NCBI GenBank assembly: GCA_016647705.1
Contig: CM028325.1
Span: 30,236,474-30,300,473 of the forward strand
Length of the DNA stretch: 64,000 nucleotides
Source: Eucommia ulmoides
Lineage: Eukaryota > Streptophyta > Magnoliopsida > Garryales > Eucommiaceae
Direction of reading: 5' to 3'
Below are positions 48,270 to 60,054 of this stretch, piece after piece (positions within the stretch are counted from its first letter, which is position 1; every line of letters begins with the position of its first letter). A program made the translations under genes and the position numbers. The notes under the pieces are model-generated. The model worked only from the letters and a program-made list of their open reading frames with translations. It was not told the origin of the DNA and made no database searches.

Positions 48270-48660
48270 CTGATTTACCACGCGCACTCCCATGCTTGCA
48301 CAACAAACGGAAGACGTGTTATTTTTTGAAGCCTGGAAAGTACGCCTCACGTGGGAGTATGTCGCGTGAGGTAAATGGCATGTCGTAACGCGAAAACGCA
48401 ACGCTCGATTTGTCTTGGGGAAAACGAAAACGCAGTTTTGATTATAGGGTTATTCGTGTAGTTTACAAAGCGAATAGAGAGCATCTTTTGGAAACCGGTG
48501 GTCGTCCCGTTTGTCGAACTGCGATACACCAATCTCTAGACGATCTGCAGATTCCATCTCTCTCTCCACTTTCTCTCTCCTGGTTGCTCTTTGAATCTTT
48601 TGATCGAACTGGTCGATATTCCAGAGAAGTTTTGTTTCAATAAAAGCCATCATGATTCAT
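48270..48660. other. Higher-complexity island of unknown nature
   Basis: Against A/T-rich surroundings this has near-balanced GC, an inverted pair 'cctcacgtggg/cgcgtgagg' at 48346-48370 with a CACGTG core, a CT-rich stretch (48555-48590) and AATAAA at 48639. A plus frame of 77 codons (48410-48643) matches no family I know. It could be a promoter plus leader, a short non-coding transcript or an old repeat. Confidence 0.35.
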
Positions 48661-48890
48661 GTGTGTGGGGTCATTCTTGCTGTTTTGAATAGTCACTCTA
48701 CATGTACATATATATTATGTTTTTTCTTTTCTTTTTGCAAGTTTTTCTATACAAATTCCACTCCGTGCTAGAAAGTTTTGTTTATTTGTCATTCTGCGCC
48801 CCAGAGTGTGAATTCTAACCGATTGTTTTTCACTTCAAACTTCTCCACAAGTTTAATTGAAAATAATAAGCTATATTCGTCACACATTTA

Positions 48891-49128
48891 GGTGGCATTT
48901 GGTAACCGTTTCTGTTTCCATTCCAGCAATGGGATGGAAATGGGATAGGATGAGATGAGAATTTTGTTTTCTTTTTGGGAGTAAAATCGCGTTTAGTAAC
49001 GATAATTTTTTTTTGTTTTGGGAAGGGAATTGTGTTTGGTAACGATTTTATCCTAAAATCTTTTTTTTTTTTTTTTTTTTTTTTTGGCCTGACGGCGGTG
49101 GCGCCGTTGCCGGCCGGCCGGCGTTGGC
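48891..49128. mobile_element. MITE remnant ending in a poly-T and GC-rich patch
   Basis: Left end GGTGGCATTTGGTAACCG after TTA (48888-48890), and repeated 'tttggtaacgat' phrases at 49000 and 49037. No right TIR is seen; the element runs into about 24 T and a GC-rich segment with the palindrome GCCGGCCGGC (near 49110). Confidence 0.5.
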
Positions 49129-49131
49129 TTA

Positions 49132-49525
49132 GGGTGTATTTGGTTAGATGGAAAAGAAAATGAAAAATAAAAAAATAAAAATCGTGTTCAATTGAATGGA
49201 AAATGGAAGAGAAAAAAAATAAGATGGATAAAACATAATTTTTTAGACAATTGTTTTTCTTACCAATTTGAGAGAAAATTTGAAGGAAAATAGTTAAAAG
49301 TATCAAAATTACAATTATATCCTTAATAATAGATTTTTTTTATTTTCGTAATATACGAGGCCAAAATAGTAAATTACATTAAACTGAATTATTTTCTTTT
49401 ATTTCATTTTCTTTTCTAACCAAATAATATTAGAGAAAATAAATTTTTTTTCACAATAAATAAAAATATTATTCTCTCATTTTCTTTTTTCTTTTCCTTT
49501 TCCATCTTTCCAACCAAACATACCC
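49132..49525. mobile_element. Intact TTA-flanked MITE, 394 bp
   Basis: GGGTGTATTTGGTTAGATGG on the left; the right end, reverse complemented, is GGGTATGTTTGGTTGGAAAG. TTA at 49129-49131 and 49526-49528. A/T-rich, no ORF. Confidence 0.82.
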
Positions 49526-49528
49526 TTA

Positions 49529-50420
49529 TAGTTTAAAAAATATCTTAATATTAGGGTCCAAAGTGTAAATAGCCCCAATTTTGTTTCTTTGTTTTTATGT
49601 TACATGTGGGAAGTAGTCAAAAACTTTTCTTCCTTTCGATGTTTCCTTCTTTGAGTCAAAGAATTTCTTACAAAACCCAGAAGAACAAACGTTGCTTTGA
49701 TGATTACAGAGTATCCTATTTGGATGATACACACACACTCTCTCTCTAGAGATCTATCTCCTTTATCTCTTTCTGCTTTCTCTTCTTTTTTTTCCGCCCC
49801 AATGATAATCAAAATCTAAGGATTTTCTTCTCCTACACCACGACAAGTATTTACCATATCTCACTCACTACTAGTAGTGGGAGGGAGTATAGACCCAAGA
49901 GAGAAACACCCCCCCCTTCTTTCTTTTTTTTCTTCAGGGTCACTTTTTAGTGTGTGATAATGGGTTTTGGATACGGGAGTATCATGAGGATAGGTGACCA
50001 CAAACACATTTGGATAGTGTTTGGCTCACGTGATTTTGCGAAACTGATTTTTTTTCTAGAGAGAGAGAGAGAGGGTAAAGAGAGAGAGATTGTGAAATTG
50101 ATGGACGGATTGGATGGGCCTATTAACAAGTAACGGAGAAGTACAAAGTGTTAGGACATAGGAGGAGGAGTGGTGGTCATTGTTTTGTTGAATAACCTAA
50201 TTTTGAACTCAAGCCCACGCGCTTATGGAAAAGGGTTCTCGTTTCCGCATGTTTCTCCACACTGAAAACTCTATTTACACTTTATTTTAAAGATAAAAAA
50301 ATATATATATATTAATATTCCACAATTTGAATCTCAATTATACTTTCTTTTTTTTCAATTCAAAAAATAATTAGTTAAATTAGACTTTGAACGACAACAA
50401 ATTTTATTTCACTTAAGTAG
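49529..50420. other. Intergenic DNA, nothing recognised
   Basis: Short CT- and GA-rich runs (49738-49790, 50060-50095) and one C8 run near 49907; no gene. Confidence 0.55.
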
Positions 50421-50424
50421 GGTT

Positions 50425-51110
50425 AGTGTGGAGGTATTTCTACTACCCACTAGCCTCCAACCGCCGCCTAGCGCGTTGCACGGAAGAGGATAGTGGATGG
50501 GCCAATGTCCATCTCATCAGTTGAATCGGACCCCCAAGGGTTGCACGGATGATATGTTTCGTTCGCTGATGACAATTCAATGATCAGAGTGATGTCACCG
50601 ATCTCAGTGGTGCTCGAGACCATCGCTTTGCGTGCAAGGGCGTATTCTTGTTGACCTCGTTCAGACGACCACCGCCCAGTGACCAACATTGAGGGGTTCT
50701 TGCATCGACCAACGACCACTGGATAGACTCTTTGCACCCTAAAGAAGGTTCTTGCATCCCCGTGTGTTGGGCCCTGTCTCATGTTCATCTGGGCCGACCC
50801 ATGGACTCCTTCCGATGACAAGGAACAATGACCTAAGTGCCATCACATGTCTCCTCATTGGCCACGCGCCGGATTACCATAATTGACTGCGCTCAAGACC
50901 CTAATTTTGCGGAGCTAATCAACATTTTCTCCTATAAATTAATAGGCATTCAATACCCAAGGTAATACTTGATTTCCTATTCAAAGAAAATATCTATTTT
51001 TTTCCCTGAGCTCTTACTCTCACGCGCGAAGGGACTTCGTCGAGCACTCCCTAGCGGGTCTTTGTGTTGGTATAGGCACGAACTTGAGGACATTTGACCG
51101 TTGACACAGA
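50425..51110. mobile_element. LTR-like block, old
   Basis: A compositionally distinct, GC-richer block with a TATA-like CTATAAATTAATAGGC (50933) near its right side and CACGCGCGAAGGG downstream, much like the promoter and R region of a plant gypsy LTR. No paired copy, primer site or target duplication is found, and the open minus frame at 50468-50821 has no known domain. Confidence 0.4.
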
Positions 51111-51170
51111 CCACCGAGGACATGAACTCCAGCTTAGCAAGAAAACTTCACATAAACACTGGCCAGACTA

Positions 51171-52960
51171 ACGGGGTGTTAACTAATTTTAGACACCAAC
51201 AACACTATACTAATCGATCAAGGGTTATCCCCCAAGTCATGTATAATGTCATTAAATTAATTTTAATAGTTTCGTCTCAAGTTTTCTTAGGTTTACCTTT
51301 CTCTCTAATAATTCTATAATTTACTAAATAGTATTTTTTTCATTGATGTTTTTATGGGTATTTTATGTATATGTTCAAGCAATCGTAAACGATTTTTAAA
51401 GTGTCCAAAAGAGTTTTTATTTCTAAGTGATTAATTGTCTATCATATTTGGCTTCATGTTTTAGTAGGATATTTGATAGAGTAAGATTGAGTCTCAATGT
51501 TATTACTTGTAACTGTCCCATTGTATATATTACCATCATTTATTGTTCTTTTTCTTCACGTTACTTAGTTAGTTAGTTTAACTACCATGAATTTTGTTTA
51601 TGTTAATTAAATTCTACTCTCATCTCCTAATGACTTTAACAGACTAATATAATGAATTAATTAGGTTTTCTTTATATAGTTTTCAATTTTAATATTCCAT
51701 TTTTTTTTTTTATTATATTTGAAGGGCCATCGGTTTTTTAATCTTTATCAATATATTAGTTTAATTTTTATTAATATTAAATATGATATCAAAAATAAAT
51801 TTAATATTGAATTTATATTAACTCGATAAATGTAATATAATTAACTTTAGGGATAATCAATCCCAAATAGCAGGTATAATCTGTTATTAATTCTATCTAA
51901 AATATAAGATTTGATTTAGTTCCTTGAATTAGTTTTCGTTTGCGTATTGGTTCCGCATGTGCTAAAATTTGTGTAATACTAGTTACGTCTAATAAATATT
52001 TTATACATAAATTAGATACGTGTAAGCACAAGAGTACATTATTTGGTCTATCGTCTTTTTTTAATGCGAAAGGAGTAAAACACAAGTTGTAATTAACTTT
52101 TTTAAAATCAAGAGTAAAAAAATTGGAGGGCGGGGGAGTGGGAGAGACGCGTGGTGGGGGGAGAGTGGGGGAGAAGGAGAAATTCCCCATTTTCATTGGG
52201 AGGGTGGGAGTGACAGACAGAGATCCGGATACGGACATGGGGCTTTTTTGATGTATTGGCTCTCGAGACGACGATGACTGTAGTCTCAAGTCTGTTGTTG
52301 TAATAATTTTTATTTTTATTTTTATATATTTGTCTTCCTCCTCCTCGTGATCGCCGAATGCAGATCCATCCATGGAAGACTGTTCCCCCTTGTCACGTGG
52401 GCTCTTTTGACTGCCCTATTACTACTCTTTTTTCATAAAATCCCAAAACAAAATATATGAACAAATAAAATTATTTTATTTTGATTTTTAAATTCGAGAA
52501 AATATTGGATTTTTTATATTTTATGAATATAAAAATATAGATGAACAGTAAAAACACTTATTAAAACGTAATGCACTATACCCAATAGGTATTAGTCGGT
52601 TGGTAAAGTGAAGTGTCATTTTCCTTCTCAATCAGATTTTGACTCTTTTGAGAAGCACTTCAAAAAATTAAATCTTAAATCCATCAAGTTGATGTAGAAA
52701 AATAGGTCTTGAAGATCGTCCGAAAAAATGATTAATCAAGATGTGCATAATTTAACTCGAATAATTTAAGAAAAAAAAATTAATGCAGATTTTTTTTTTT
52801 TTTGTCAAGTCTTAATGCAGTATGATAAATTTTAAACTGACAACTTTAAGATATTAGATTAGATAGATAGATCAACTCTATCTATTCATTAATAGACATT
52901 ATAAAACCAAATTCTCAACCGGGAGTACATATTAATTGTATATTTTCTCTCTCCAGTCTC
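51171..52960. other. Intergenic DNA upstream of the GATA gene
   Basis: A/T-rich. A G-rich purine stretch at 52120-52190 makes a long minus-strand frame (51897-52373) of low complexity that I do not accept as a gene. Distal control elements of the GATA gene may lie here, but I cannot point to one. Confidence 0.5.
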
Positions 52961-52968
52961 TCGTGGTG

Positions 52969-53020
52969 TATATATAGAGAGAGAGACCACTTCCTCCCAT
53001 TGCCTTGGTACATATAGTGC

Positions 53021-53059
<39 letters not shown>

Positions 53060-53434
53060 CAGTCCCCTTCTCTCTCTTGCTAACTGTATCTATCTATGTA
53101 TGGAGAGAGAGATCAATAATTCAGTACGAGTATTGTTAGTCATTTAACGACAACGTGGACTGCAGCTGCTGACTGTTATTTCGCCATTTTCTTACCTCTT
53201 AATGCTTTCAGACACAAACACCCCCCACCCATCTCGTACCTACACCTCTCTCTCTCTCCTCGTTCAAACCGCTTATAATTACATTTCACTATTTTCTCGT
53301 CACTCTCTCTCTCTCTCTCTAAACTATACATTCAGCTCTTCCGCTTCGCCATTGCCCTAAAACCTTCCTTTCTTTCTTCTTTGTGAGATCACAGTTATAC
53401 GAAGATATTGGATTAGATAGATATAGAGAGAGAG
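52969..53434 (+). promoter_or_regulatory. Core promoter and CT-rich leader of the HAN-like gene
   Basis: A TATA-like TATATATAG at 52969-52977 lies about 460 bases before the ATG. Below it run several CT/GA tracts: (CT)n at 53024-53051 and shorter ones at 53248-53260 and 53304-53322, ending in GAGAGAGAG just before the start codon. CT/GA tracts of this kind are bound by plant BPC (GAGA-binding) proteins. A long leader of 350-430 bases is implied; this is inference from motifs. Confidence 0.5.
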
Positions 53435-54453
53435 ATGATGCATAGGTGCAGTAGCTCTCATGTGGGTCCATGCACGTGTGGGATGTTTCACGGTCAAGGA
53501 AACTCCTTCTCCACCATGCTTTTCTCCGTCCCCAATCACAGGCCGTTTGACGAATCGGAAATTTATGGGCTTTCTTCTTCCGCCGCCGCCGTGGCTGCTG
53601 CTTCTTCCTCCTCAGTTGATTGCACTCTCTCTCTAGGAACTCCGTCGACTCGTCTGACCGAAAACGAGAAGAGGGTTCACCACGAGCGGCGGCCGTCTTG
53701 CGTGTCCAACTTCTGTTGGGATATACTGCAGTCCAAACATAACGCGGCCTCGCCGCTGGCTAGTCACAAGGGCAGCCGCGGAAACGGTGGGGGAGCAACT
53801 AACTCCGGCGGGGATCCACTGCTTGCTCGACGGTGCGCTAACTGCGACACCACTTCGACTCCTCTATGGAGGAATGGTCCGAGAGGCCCAAAGGTCATAA
53901 TTTTTTTCTTTTGAAAATTAAATTTTATTGGCTGAAAATGAAATGAAAAAATAATGCATTGACACTATTGAGTTTTAATTAAAAAATGAATTTTAATTAA
54001 AAATCAAACTTAAAAAGAGGGAGTTGATCCAATTTAAATAGTTTTAGTCCTAAAATGGTATATATATTTAAATTGAGGGGTTAAATTAATATTTCATGCA
54101 TTTATTTTTTGGAGGCTAATGTGTCTGATGAAATATTGCAGTCGCTTTGCAATGCTTGTGGGATTCGATTCAAGAAGGAAGAGAGAAGAGCAACCGCGGC
54201 AGCCGCCACCGGCGGTGTCACCTCCGCCGCCGCTCAAGGACTACTAGTAGAGCCTCAACACATGATAAACAGCTCATGGGTCCACCATTCCCAGACACCC
54301 CACAAAATTCCCTGTCTCTCCTCCGCCTACGCCGGCAACGAATTCCGGTTCATCGACGGCGACGATCACGATTCTGACGCCGGTGTTCCGTTCCTTTCTT
54401 GGCGTCTTAGCGTCACCGACCGGCCGGGCCTCGTTCATGATTTCACGAGATAA
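53435..54453 (+). CDS. HAN: HANABA TARANU-like class B GATA transcription factor, two exons
   Basis: Nuclear DNA-binding regulator; Arabidopsis HAN sets meristem-organ boundaries and helps flower and embryo patterning. Exons 53435-53893 and 54142-54453 (GT-AG, phase 0) encode 256 aa, between HAN (about 295) and its shorter paralogues. Seen: N-terminal HAN motif CTCGMFH (13-19), Ala/Ser-rich stretch (48-60), VDCTLSLGTPSTRL (61-74), one GATA finger with cysteines 134, 137, 156 and 159 (C-x2-C-x18-C-x2-C) containing STPLWRNGPRGPK and LCNACGIRFKKEERR, and the HAN-type C-terminus VPFLSWRL...LVHDFTR (235-256). The intron splits the finger between K153 and S154. A double ATG starts the ORF; I chose the first (MMHRC). 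The ORF is whole. Choice between HAN and a HAN-like paralogue is from remembered sequence and not proven. Confidence 0.95.
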
Positions 54454-55065
54454 AAAGGCTACTTATTATTAATTAAAACCCCATGAAAAAAAAAGAGGAA
54501 AAAATGAAAGAAAATCATGAACATGGGAGACTTAGGCTTCACCATTTTTTTTTTTGGATTTACTGAGATGTTTCTTTAGTCCATTCTCATATGGATGGTG
54601 TGAAAATGGGTTAATTCTATGTTGTCAGATTTGCTTTTCTTCTTGTTCTTTAACCCTTTTCTCTTTAAGCAGTTATATATAATACTAGCATGATAAAAAT
54701 ATGATAAGTGCACTGTTTGATCTATTTTATTTTATTATAAAGTGAAGCTTCATGTTTAAACTAATAAAAGCCGTGAGTAATACTAGGGAGGAAAAAGGAA
54801 TTTTTGACCTACTCCAAATTTCAGCCCAATTGAATTTTTATTTTTTTTCAATAGAACCACACTAGTGGTATATGTATATGTTGAAATAGTGGGGGTTTGG
54901 ATTTTGAGATTTTCATTAATTAATTTTTCATGCAATATATATAATGAGGTTTTGGTTGATTAATTAATGGTGGTGGAGTAAAACTTAAGTATTTATGGAC
55001 TTTTGGGGCCCAAAATAACTTACCGGAAGAAAAAAGCGAAAAAAAAAAAATGAAGGATAAAATTT
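54454..55065. other. 3' flank of the HAN-like gene
   Basis: Probable 3' UTR followed by A/T-rich DNA. 'aataaaagcc' at about 54763 is a possible poly(A) signal. No other gene is seen. Confidence 0.45.
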
Positions 55066-55660
55066 TCAAGGGTCAAATTGCAATTTTTGCTACACAGGGC
55101 TATGTATGTCATTTTGATCCCTCAAGTTTCACATTTGTTTCTATCCGCAAAATTAAAAACATTGTTAGTATTCAAGTTTCAAGGTCCCGTTTGGTTACTG
55201 TTTATGTTCCCACTCCCAAAAGTTTGGGATTAATATAGAGAAACGCATTTGGTAACCACGTTTCTATTCTCAAATTTTTTGAAGTAATTTAAGACTATTT
55301 CTTGAATTTTTTGAAAATCTAAAAAAAAATAAAAATTGATTCCTATTCACTCCCACTAAGTTATTTTCACTATCATCCCGCCAGTTACTACCACCACACC
55401 GACCATCATACATTTAAAGTGATAACAAAAGAACAGATGTTGCAACCAATCGTGTTTCTTGTTTTTGTTCTCATAAATGTAGAAAAAACAATTTCATGAG
55501 AATGGTTGTTACAAAAAATATTTCTATTTTCAAAATATTATAAAACAAAAACAGAATTCTCATTCTATTTTATCCCGATTTATTAGAGGTAGAAAGAAAC
55601 AGAAAAACATAAACACTAACCAAATGACACCTAATTGTGCAGTACATTACTAAGTACCCA
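55066..55660. mobile_element. Nested MITEs
   Basis: The inner element is 55183-55631: GGTCCCGTTTGGTTACTG at the left, GGTGTCATTTGGTTAGTG at the right (reverse complement), flanks CAA/TAA. It sits in a remnant of another repeat (55066-55182, 'ttttgatccctcaagtttcacatttg') that resembles the right arm of the long-TIR MITE at 24470-25010. Confidence 0.65.
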
Positions 55661-56616
55661 AAAATATAACTTTCCCCAAATTATTCTAAAATTAGAAGTG
55701 AAGTGTTATTAGCACACTACATATTTATTACTAGTTTTCAAAACTAGAGTAATTGGAGTGCAAATGAAGATTTATGAGGTGGCAACAACATTTCCCCCCA
55801 ACGAGAATGGTTATAATGATTATGACCAACTTGTTCACTCTCTTGAATGCGGTCTTCAAAATAGGTCTAGTCAAAGTGATGAGAGTTTCTTACAATATAT
55901 GATTTGGTGTTATGATGGATAAATGTGGAAAGACATGACCTTAACCTTAGTCTTGGAACTCATGATACCATAAAAAGATATTTGCTAGTATTGGATAACC
56001 CACCTTTCCATTGGCTTCAGTCACTTCTTCACATAACTTACAAAAATGCATTTAATTTGTAGGGTTCAAATTCATTTTCTTGGTGTCAATCATTTAGTTC
56101 ATGTGATTCAAAACTGTGTGGTAGAGGAAATATTGAGTATTTGTGGTGTATTACATCATCGTACATGATATATTGTAACAAGTACATGATATATTGTAAC
56201 AAATTCCAAATCAAAAAAATTGTAAAAGTAACATTTACAGTACATTGCCATGGGTCAAAGTTCACAATAATATGGGCAACCATCAAACGACTACGGAGTG
56301 ATTATTGTCTATCACAAATGCTAGAATAGTATAAAGGAAAAATGATCGGATGATATCATCGGGAGAGCAAATTTATCAAATTATCCTGCAACTTTTTAAT
56401 GAGCTAATTAATTCTTAAATTTGTGTTAACCATACCATCTAATTCCAAATTCAAATCTAGACAAATGGTAATAACGACAATTGTCCCCCCTTGATCTAAA
56501 GACATGTTCCTAAAATTTTGGAATTGAATTTTTAACAAAATCCGATTTTCCATTTTGGTTGGATTCAGTTTACTATTGAAATGTTTCATTTTTAACACAT
56601 TTCTTATAAACGAAAC
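55661..56616. other. Intergenic DNA with a small tandem duplication
   Basis: A 21-base unit around 'acatgatatattgtaac' occurs twice in a row at 56163-56205. Nothing else is recognised. Confidence 0.5.
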
Positions 56617-57703
56617 TGTTGATGACAAATTTTGGTTGACACCAGCGGTATGGTCCAGTTAACCTTGGATGGAGTTGGAGAGGTCTAGAGTGGAGATCCT
56701 CAGTCCGTGTAGTCTCTGATTCGTGGAGAGGTCTCTGGCCGGGAAGGGGAGGGCCTTATTGGAAAGAGCCCAAAAGCCTTCTGGGTTAAGAACGGGAGGA
56801 CCAAAATGCCTTATGGTCTTTGAAAAGATGAATCAGAGCTTGGAATTGAGTACATTCTGGAAGAGAAAAACTGAGATGTTTTCTAATCCGGGAAGGGGAA
56901 AGTTCAAGATAGGCAGCAACTTGTCACCTGCACACATAATCTAAATGGGGGTATCCCAAAAAACCCCTCCGGCACGAGAATCAGAGTACGGGGAGGGGGG
57001 GGGGGAAGATTTATAAAAGTACTATCATGTAGAGGAAGTAAATTTCATGTGTGCTTGGAGTAAATTTTTCTACCTTTGGGCAATTGTATGCCCTCCTTTT
57101 TATAGACAATGAGTGGATTAGATTAGGACTTTAACCAAGGATTAGTGTCTCTTCAATCATCACATCAATATTTCAACTTGGGAGATGGCTAATGAGAGGG
57201 TGCCAAGAGGCTCTTGCCTTGACCATATTAGAAGATATTTTGTGATATTTTTCATTGGGGAAGAGAGTCATGATGACATTTGTGGATATTTTGGGATATT
57301 TGTGAAGATATTTTTGGAGGGACACTTTCCTGCTGCGCCCGAGATGGGGAATTTGACCCCTGCCCTTCCCGAATAGTTGGAGACTGGAATGGAGGACTTT
57401 GCTGAGGAGCTTGTGGAGTTGATTTCCAAGACGGGCAATGCCGCTGTAGAGAATGCTGAGATGGGGAAGGGTTCCTCATCTCGGATGCAGAAATGGGGAA
57501 GGGTTTCCTGTCCTGACGGCGACTCGCCTTCCTTTCCTGGAGAGTGCTGTTAGCTGTCCTTGGAGTAGCGTGGGCTAAGGTGTGCCCCTACCTGGTACAA
57601 TCTTCACACTTAATCCTTGATAGGAGTTGATCTTGATAGAGAGTCGCGGACACGTGGCGGTCTCCGATTGGTTGCGTTGGAGTGACTATTTTTACACTCA
57701 TTA
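56617..57703. mobile_element. Solo LTR related to the Tat-type LTRs
   Basis: Starts TGTTGATGAC and is flanked by GAAAC at 56612-56616 and 57704-57708. Like the LTR at 27265 it has 'agcggtatggtcc' near the start, a G-rich tract after a 'ccggc(a/g)cgaga/tgaga' phrase in the middle (56970-57005), and an end with 'gacacgtggc' and 'gcgttgga'. The right terminus reads CATTA instead of the usual CA. No internal region is present. Confidence 0.6.
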
Positions 57704-58487
57704 GAAACGAATCCATTGATTACAATCCATATACAATGTTTATTTAAAATTCAAGTTCAAAAGCTACTATAACACCCGATTCAGGAACAAGTGTGTTGCA
57801 AAAATCGCAGAGCGATTATTGATCGAATCATCTTTGTCAAGATCGATTCTGAAACGATTTTAGGTTAGTAAACTAATGATAAGAATAGTTTAAGCTTTTC
57901 AATGCGACGTTCTTACATAGTTCTTGTTCTTGAAATATAATATTGATATCAGTAATTTCTTGTTCTTGACATATTCATCATGTTATATTTAACACACGCC
58001 TGGTGGTTAGGTTTGAAATAGTAAAAAGAAAGTTCATTACAACATCACATTATATTTAACATAGAGAGTCGCGGACACGTGGCGGTCTCCGATTGGTTGC
58101 GTTGGAGTGACTATTTTTACACTCATTAGAAACGAATCCATTGATTACAATCCATATACAATGTTTATTTAAAATTCAAGTTCAAAAGCTACTATAACAC
58201 CCGATTCAGGAACAAGTGTGTTGCAAAAATCGCAGAGCGATTATTGATCGAATCATCTTTGTCAAGATCGATTCTGAAACGATTTTAGGTTAGTAAACTA
58301 ATGATAAGAATAGTTTAAGCTTTTCAATGCGACGTTCTTACATAGTTCTTGTTCTTGAAATATAATATTGATATCAGTAATTTCTTGTTCTTGACATATT
58401 CATCATGTTATATTTAACACACGCCTGGTGGTTAGGTTTGAAATAGTAAAAAGAAAGTTCATTACAACATCACATTATATTTAACAT
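57638..58487. repeat. 425 bp perfect tandem duplication
   Basis: 57638-58062 and 58063-58487 read as identical over their full length; I found no difference. The unit starts inside the LTR at 56617-57703, covers its last 66 bases and target duplication, and runs 359 bases into the flank. After the second copy the sequence diverges (cgaaaaaatatgtg). Confidence 0.9.
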
Positions 58488-58800
58488 CGAAAAAATATGT
58501 GTGTGTGTGTAATTCAGTAATCATTTGGATCAAACATGACATCATGTTATATTAACTTGGAGAACGAAAAAACACACATATAACATAAATCAAAATCATT
58601 TTGATTTAAGTTTTTTAATGTGAATATAATAATATTCAACACAAATGAACAAGAATTAAATGTGAAATATGAGAAATAATAACTCAAGTGGATAATATGT
58701 TGTTGTGTTTATCCCACATCGGATGTGTAGGTGTTGGAAATTTTTTTGTGGACTAACATTAATTAAATAATTTGTTTTACAAAAACGGGTTAATGGATAG
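58488..58800. other. AT-rich DNA with a TRIM trace
   Basis: At 58699-58730 the phrase 'gtgtttatcccacatcgg' matches the LTR start of the TRIM at 9060. No second LTR is seen. Confidence 0.5.
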
Positions 58801-59729
58801 TATAACGACCCGGTTTCCTAGGGCCATTACGCGGTTTCTCCCATTGGAAAGATTAACGCTAAAACCAAATAACTAATATTTCATACTATAAAAATCTCAT
58901 AAATGTTACAAGTACGACGATAATTTTAACTATCGATTTCTCAAGACGATTTTTCAACGTTAACTTTATATAAGTTTATTTATATAAATTCCAAGTACTT
59001 TATATACTATTGGTATTCATCAATGGGAGAAATAATAGCAGCAAATAATTTAGAAACCAGCTTTTTAATTATTCATTACAAATTATGAAATAATAATTTA
59101 ATTATTGCAATTTAAATTTGGAGTAGCTCTGTAATAATAATTATTGGTATTGCATAAATGTACTGTGTTATTCCAAGTAATAAACTTAACACCAAATCTG
59201 AATTCAACCATTATAATTATTATAAATATGAGATACAAATCCAAATAAAATTTTCGTCGTCGTTTCGCTCTCGTCGGCCCTGGAATCAAAATAAATTGTG
59301 GAGTTGTGCGTCAACGTTCAGTAAAACTCCAACCCCTCTAATACGTGCATTAAATTAACGCAACAAATAAAATATATTGGCATAATTTTCGTATAATTTT
59401 CACACAGTTATAATTATTTCATAAAATTTAACAGTTAAAATTCAACAATAATAATAACAACATAATTCACATAATTGAAAAATTAAATACATATATTAAA
59501 AGAGTTAAAAATTCTACCTGAAATCTGAAGTCGAAATTAGAACCGGAATATTTTTTCCTCGCTTAAAAACCATTCATGCTGTAACTTATATTACATCCTA
59601 TATATATGTGTGTGTATAGCCGAAACTGTGATCATCCTATATAAACTCATGATTAGTTATTATTATATTAGTAATATAAACACATACACTTCTTGTGTAT
59701 ATATGCAACACAATATGTGTTGTCAACAT

Positions 59730-59767
<38 letters not shown>

Positions 59768-59999
59768 CATAAAATACCGTCTTAACATAAAAAAAATATT
59801 AATTATATCCCAAAACTCTTAAAAGTATATTTTTAATAACACAGTGGTCCCAAAATTTTTAAAATCAATTTAAAATTAACATTTAACTCCAAAAATTATC
59901 AAATACTATTTATATTATAAATTTGTAAAACGATCCCCAAAAATATTAAACTTCTATAAAATGATATTTTTCAAAATATAGATTTTTGGGGGTATTACA
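58801..59999. mobile_element. Solo LTR with perfect GATAG duplication, 1.2 kb
   Basis: It starts TATAACGACCCGG (first G of the usual TG changed), ends GGTATTACA, and is flanked by GATAG at 58796-58800 and 60000-60004. Its first 60 bases match the starts at 60807 and 63678. An (AT)n run lies at 59733-59764. No coding. Confidence 0.8.
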
Positions 60000-60054
60000 G
60001 ATAGTTTATTATATAAACAGTCTAAAATAATCAGTGATCATATTTTGATTTGGG

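Noticed and set aside
48410-48643. 77-codon plus frame as a possible small gene
   Set aside because: No homology that I recognise and another frame of similar length on the other strand; kept only as part of an unassigned island.
50468-50821. 117-codon minus-strand frame
   Set aside because: It lies within an LTR-like block; no family is recognised and the opposite strand carries the promoter-like signals.
51897-52373. 158-codon minus-strand frame upstream of the HAN-like gene
   Set aside because: Lys/Ile and Pro/Ser runs come from purine-rich low-complexity DNA; no known domain.
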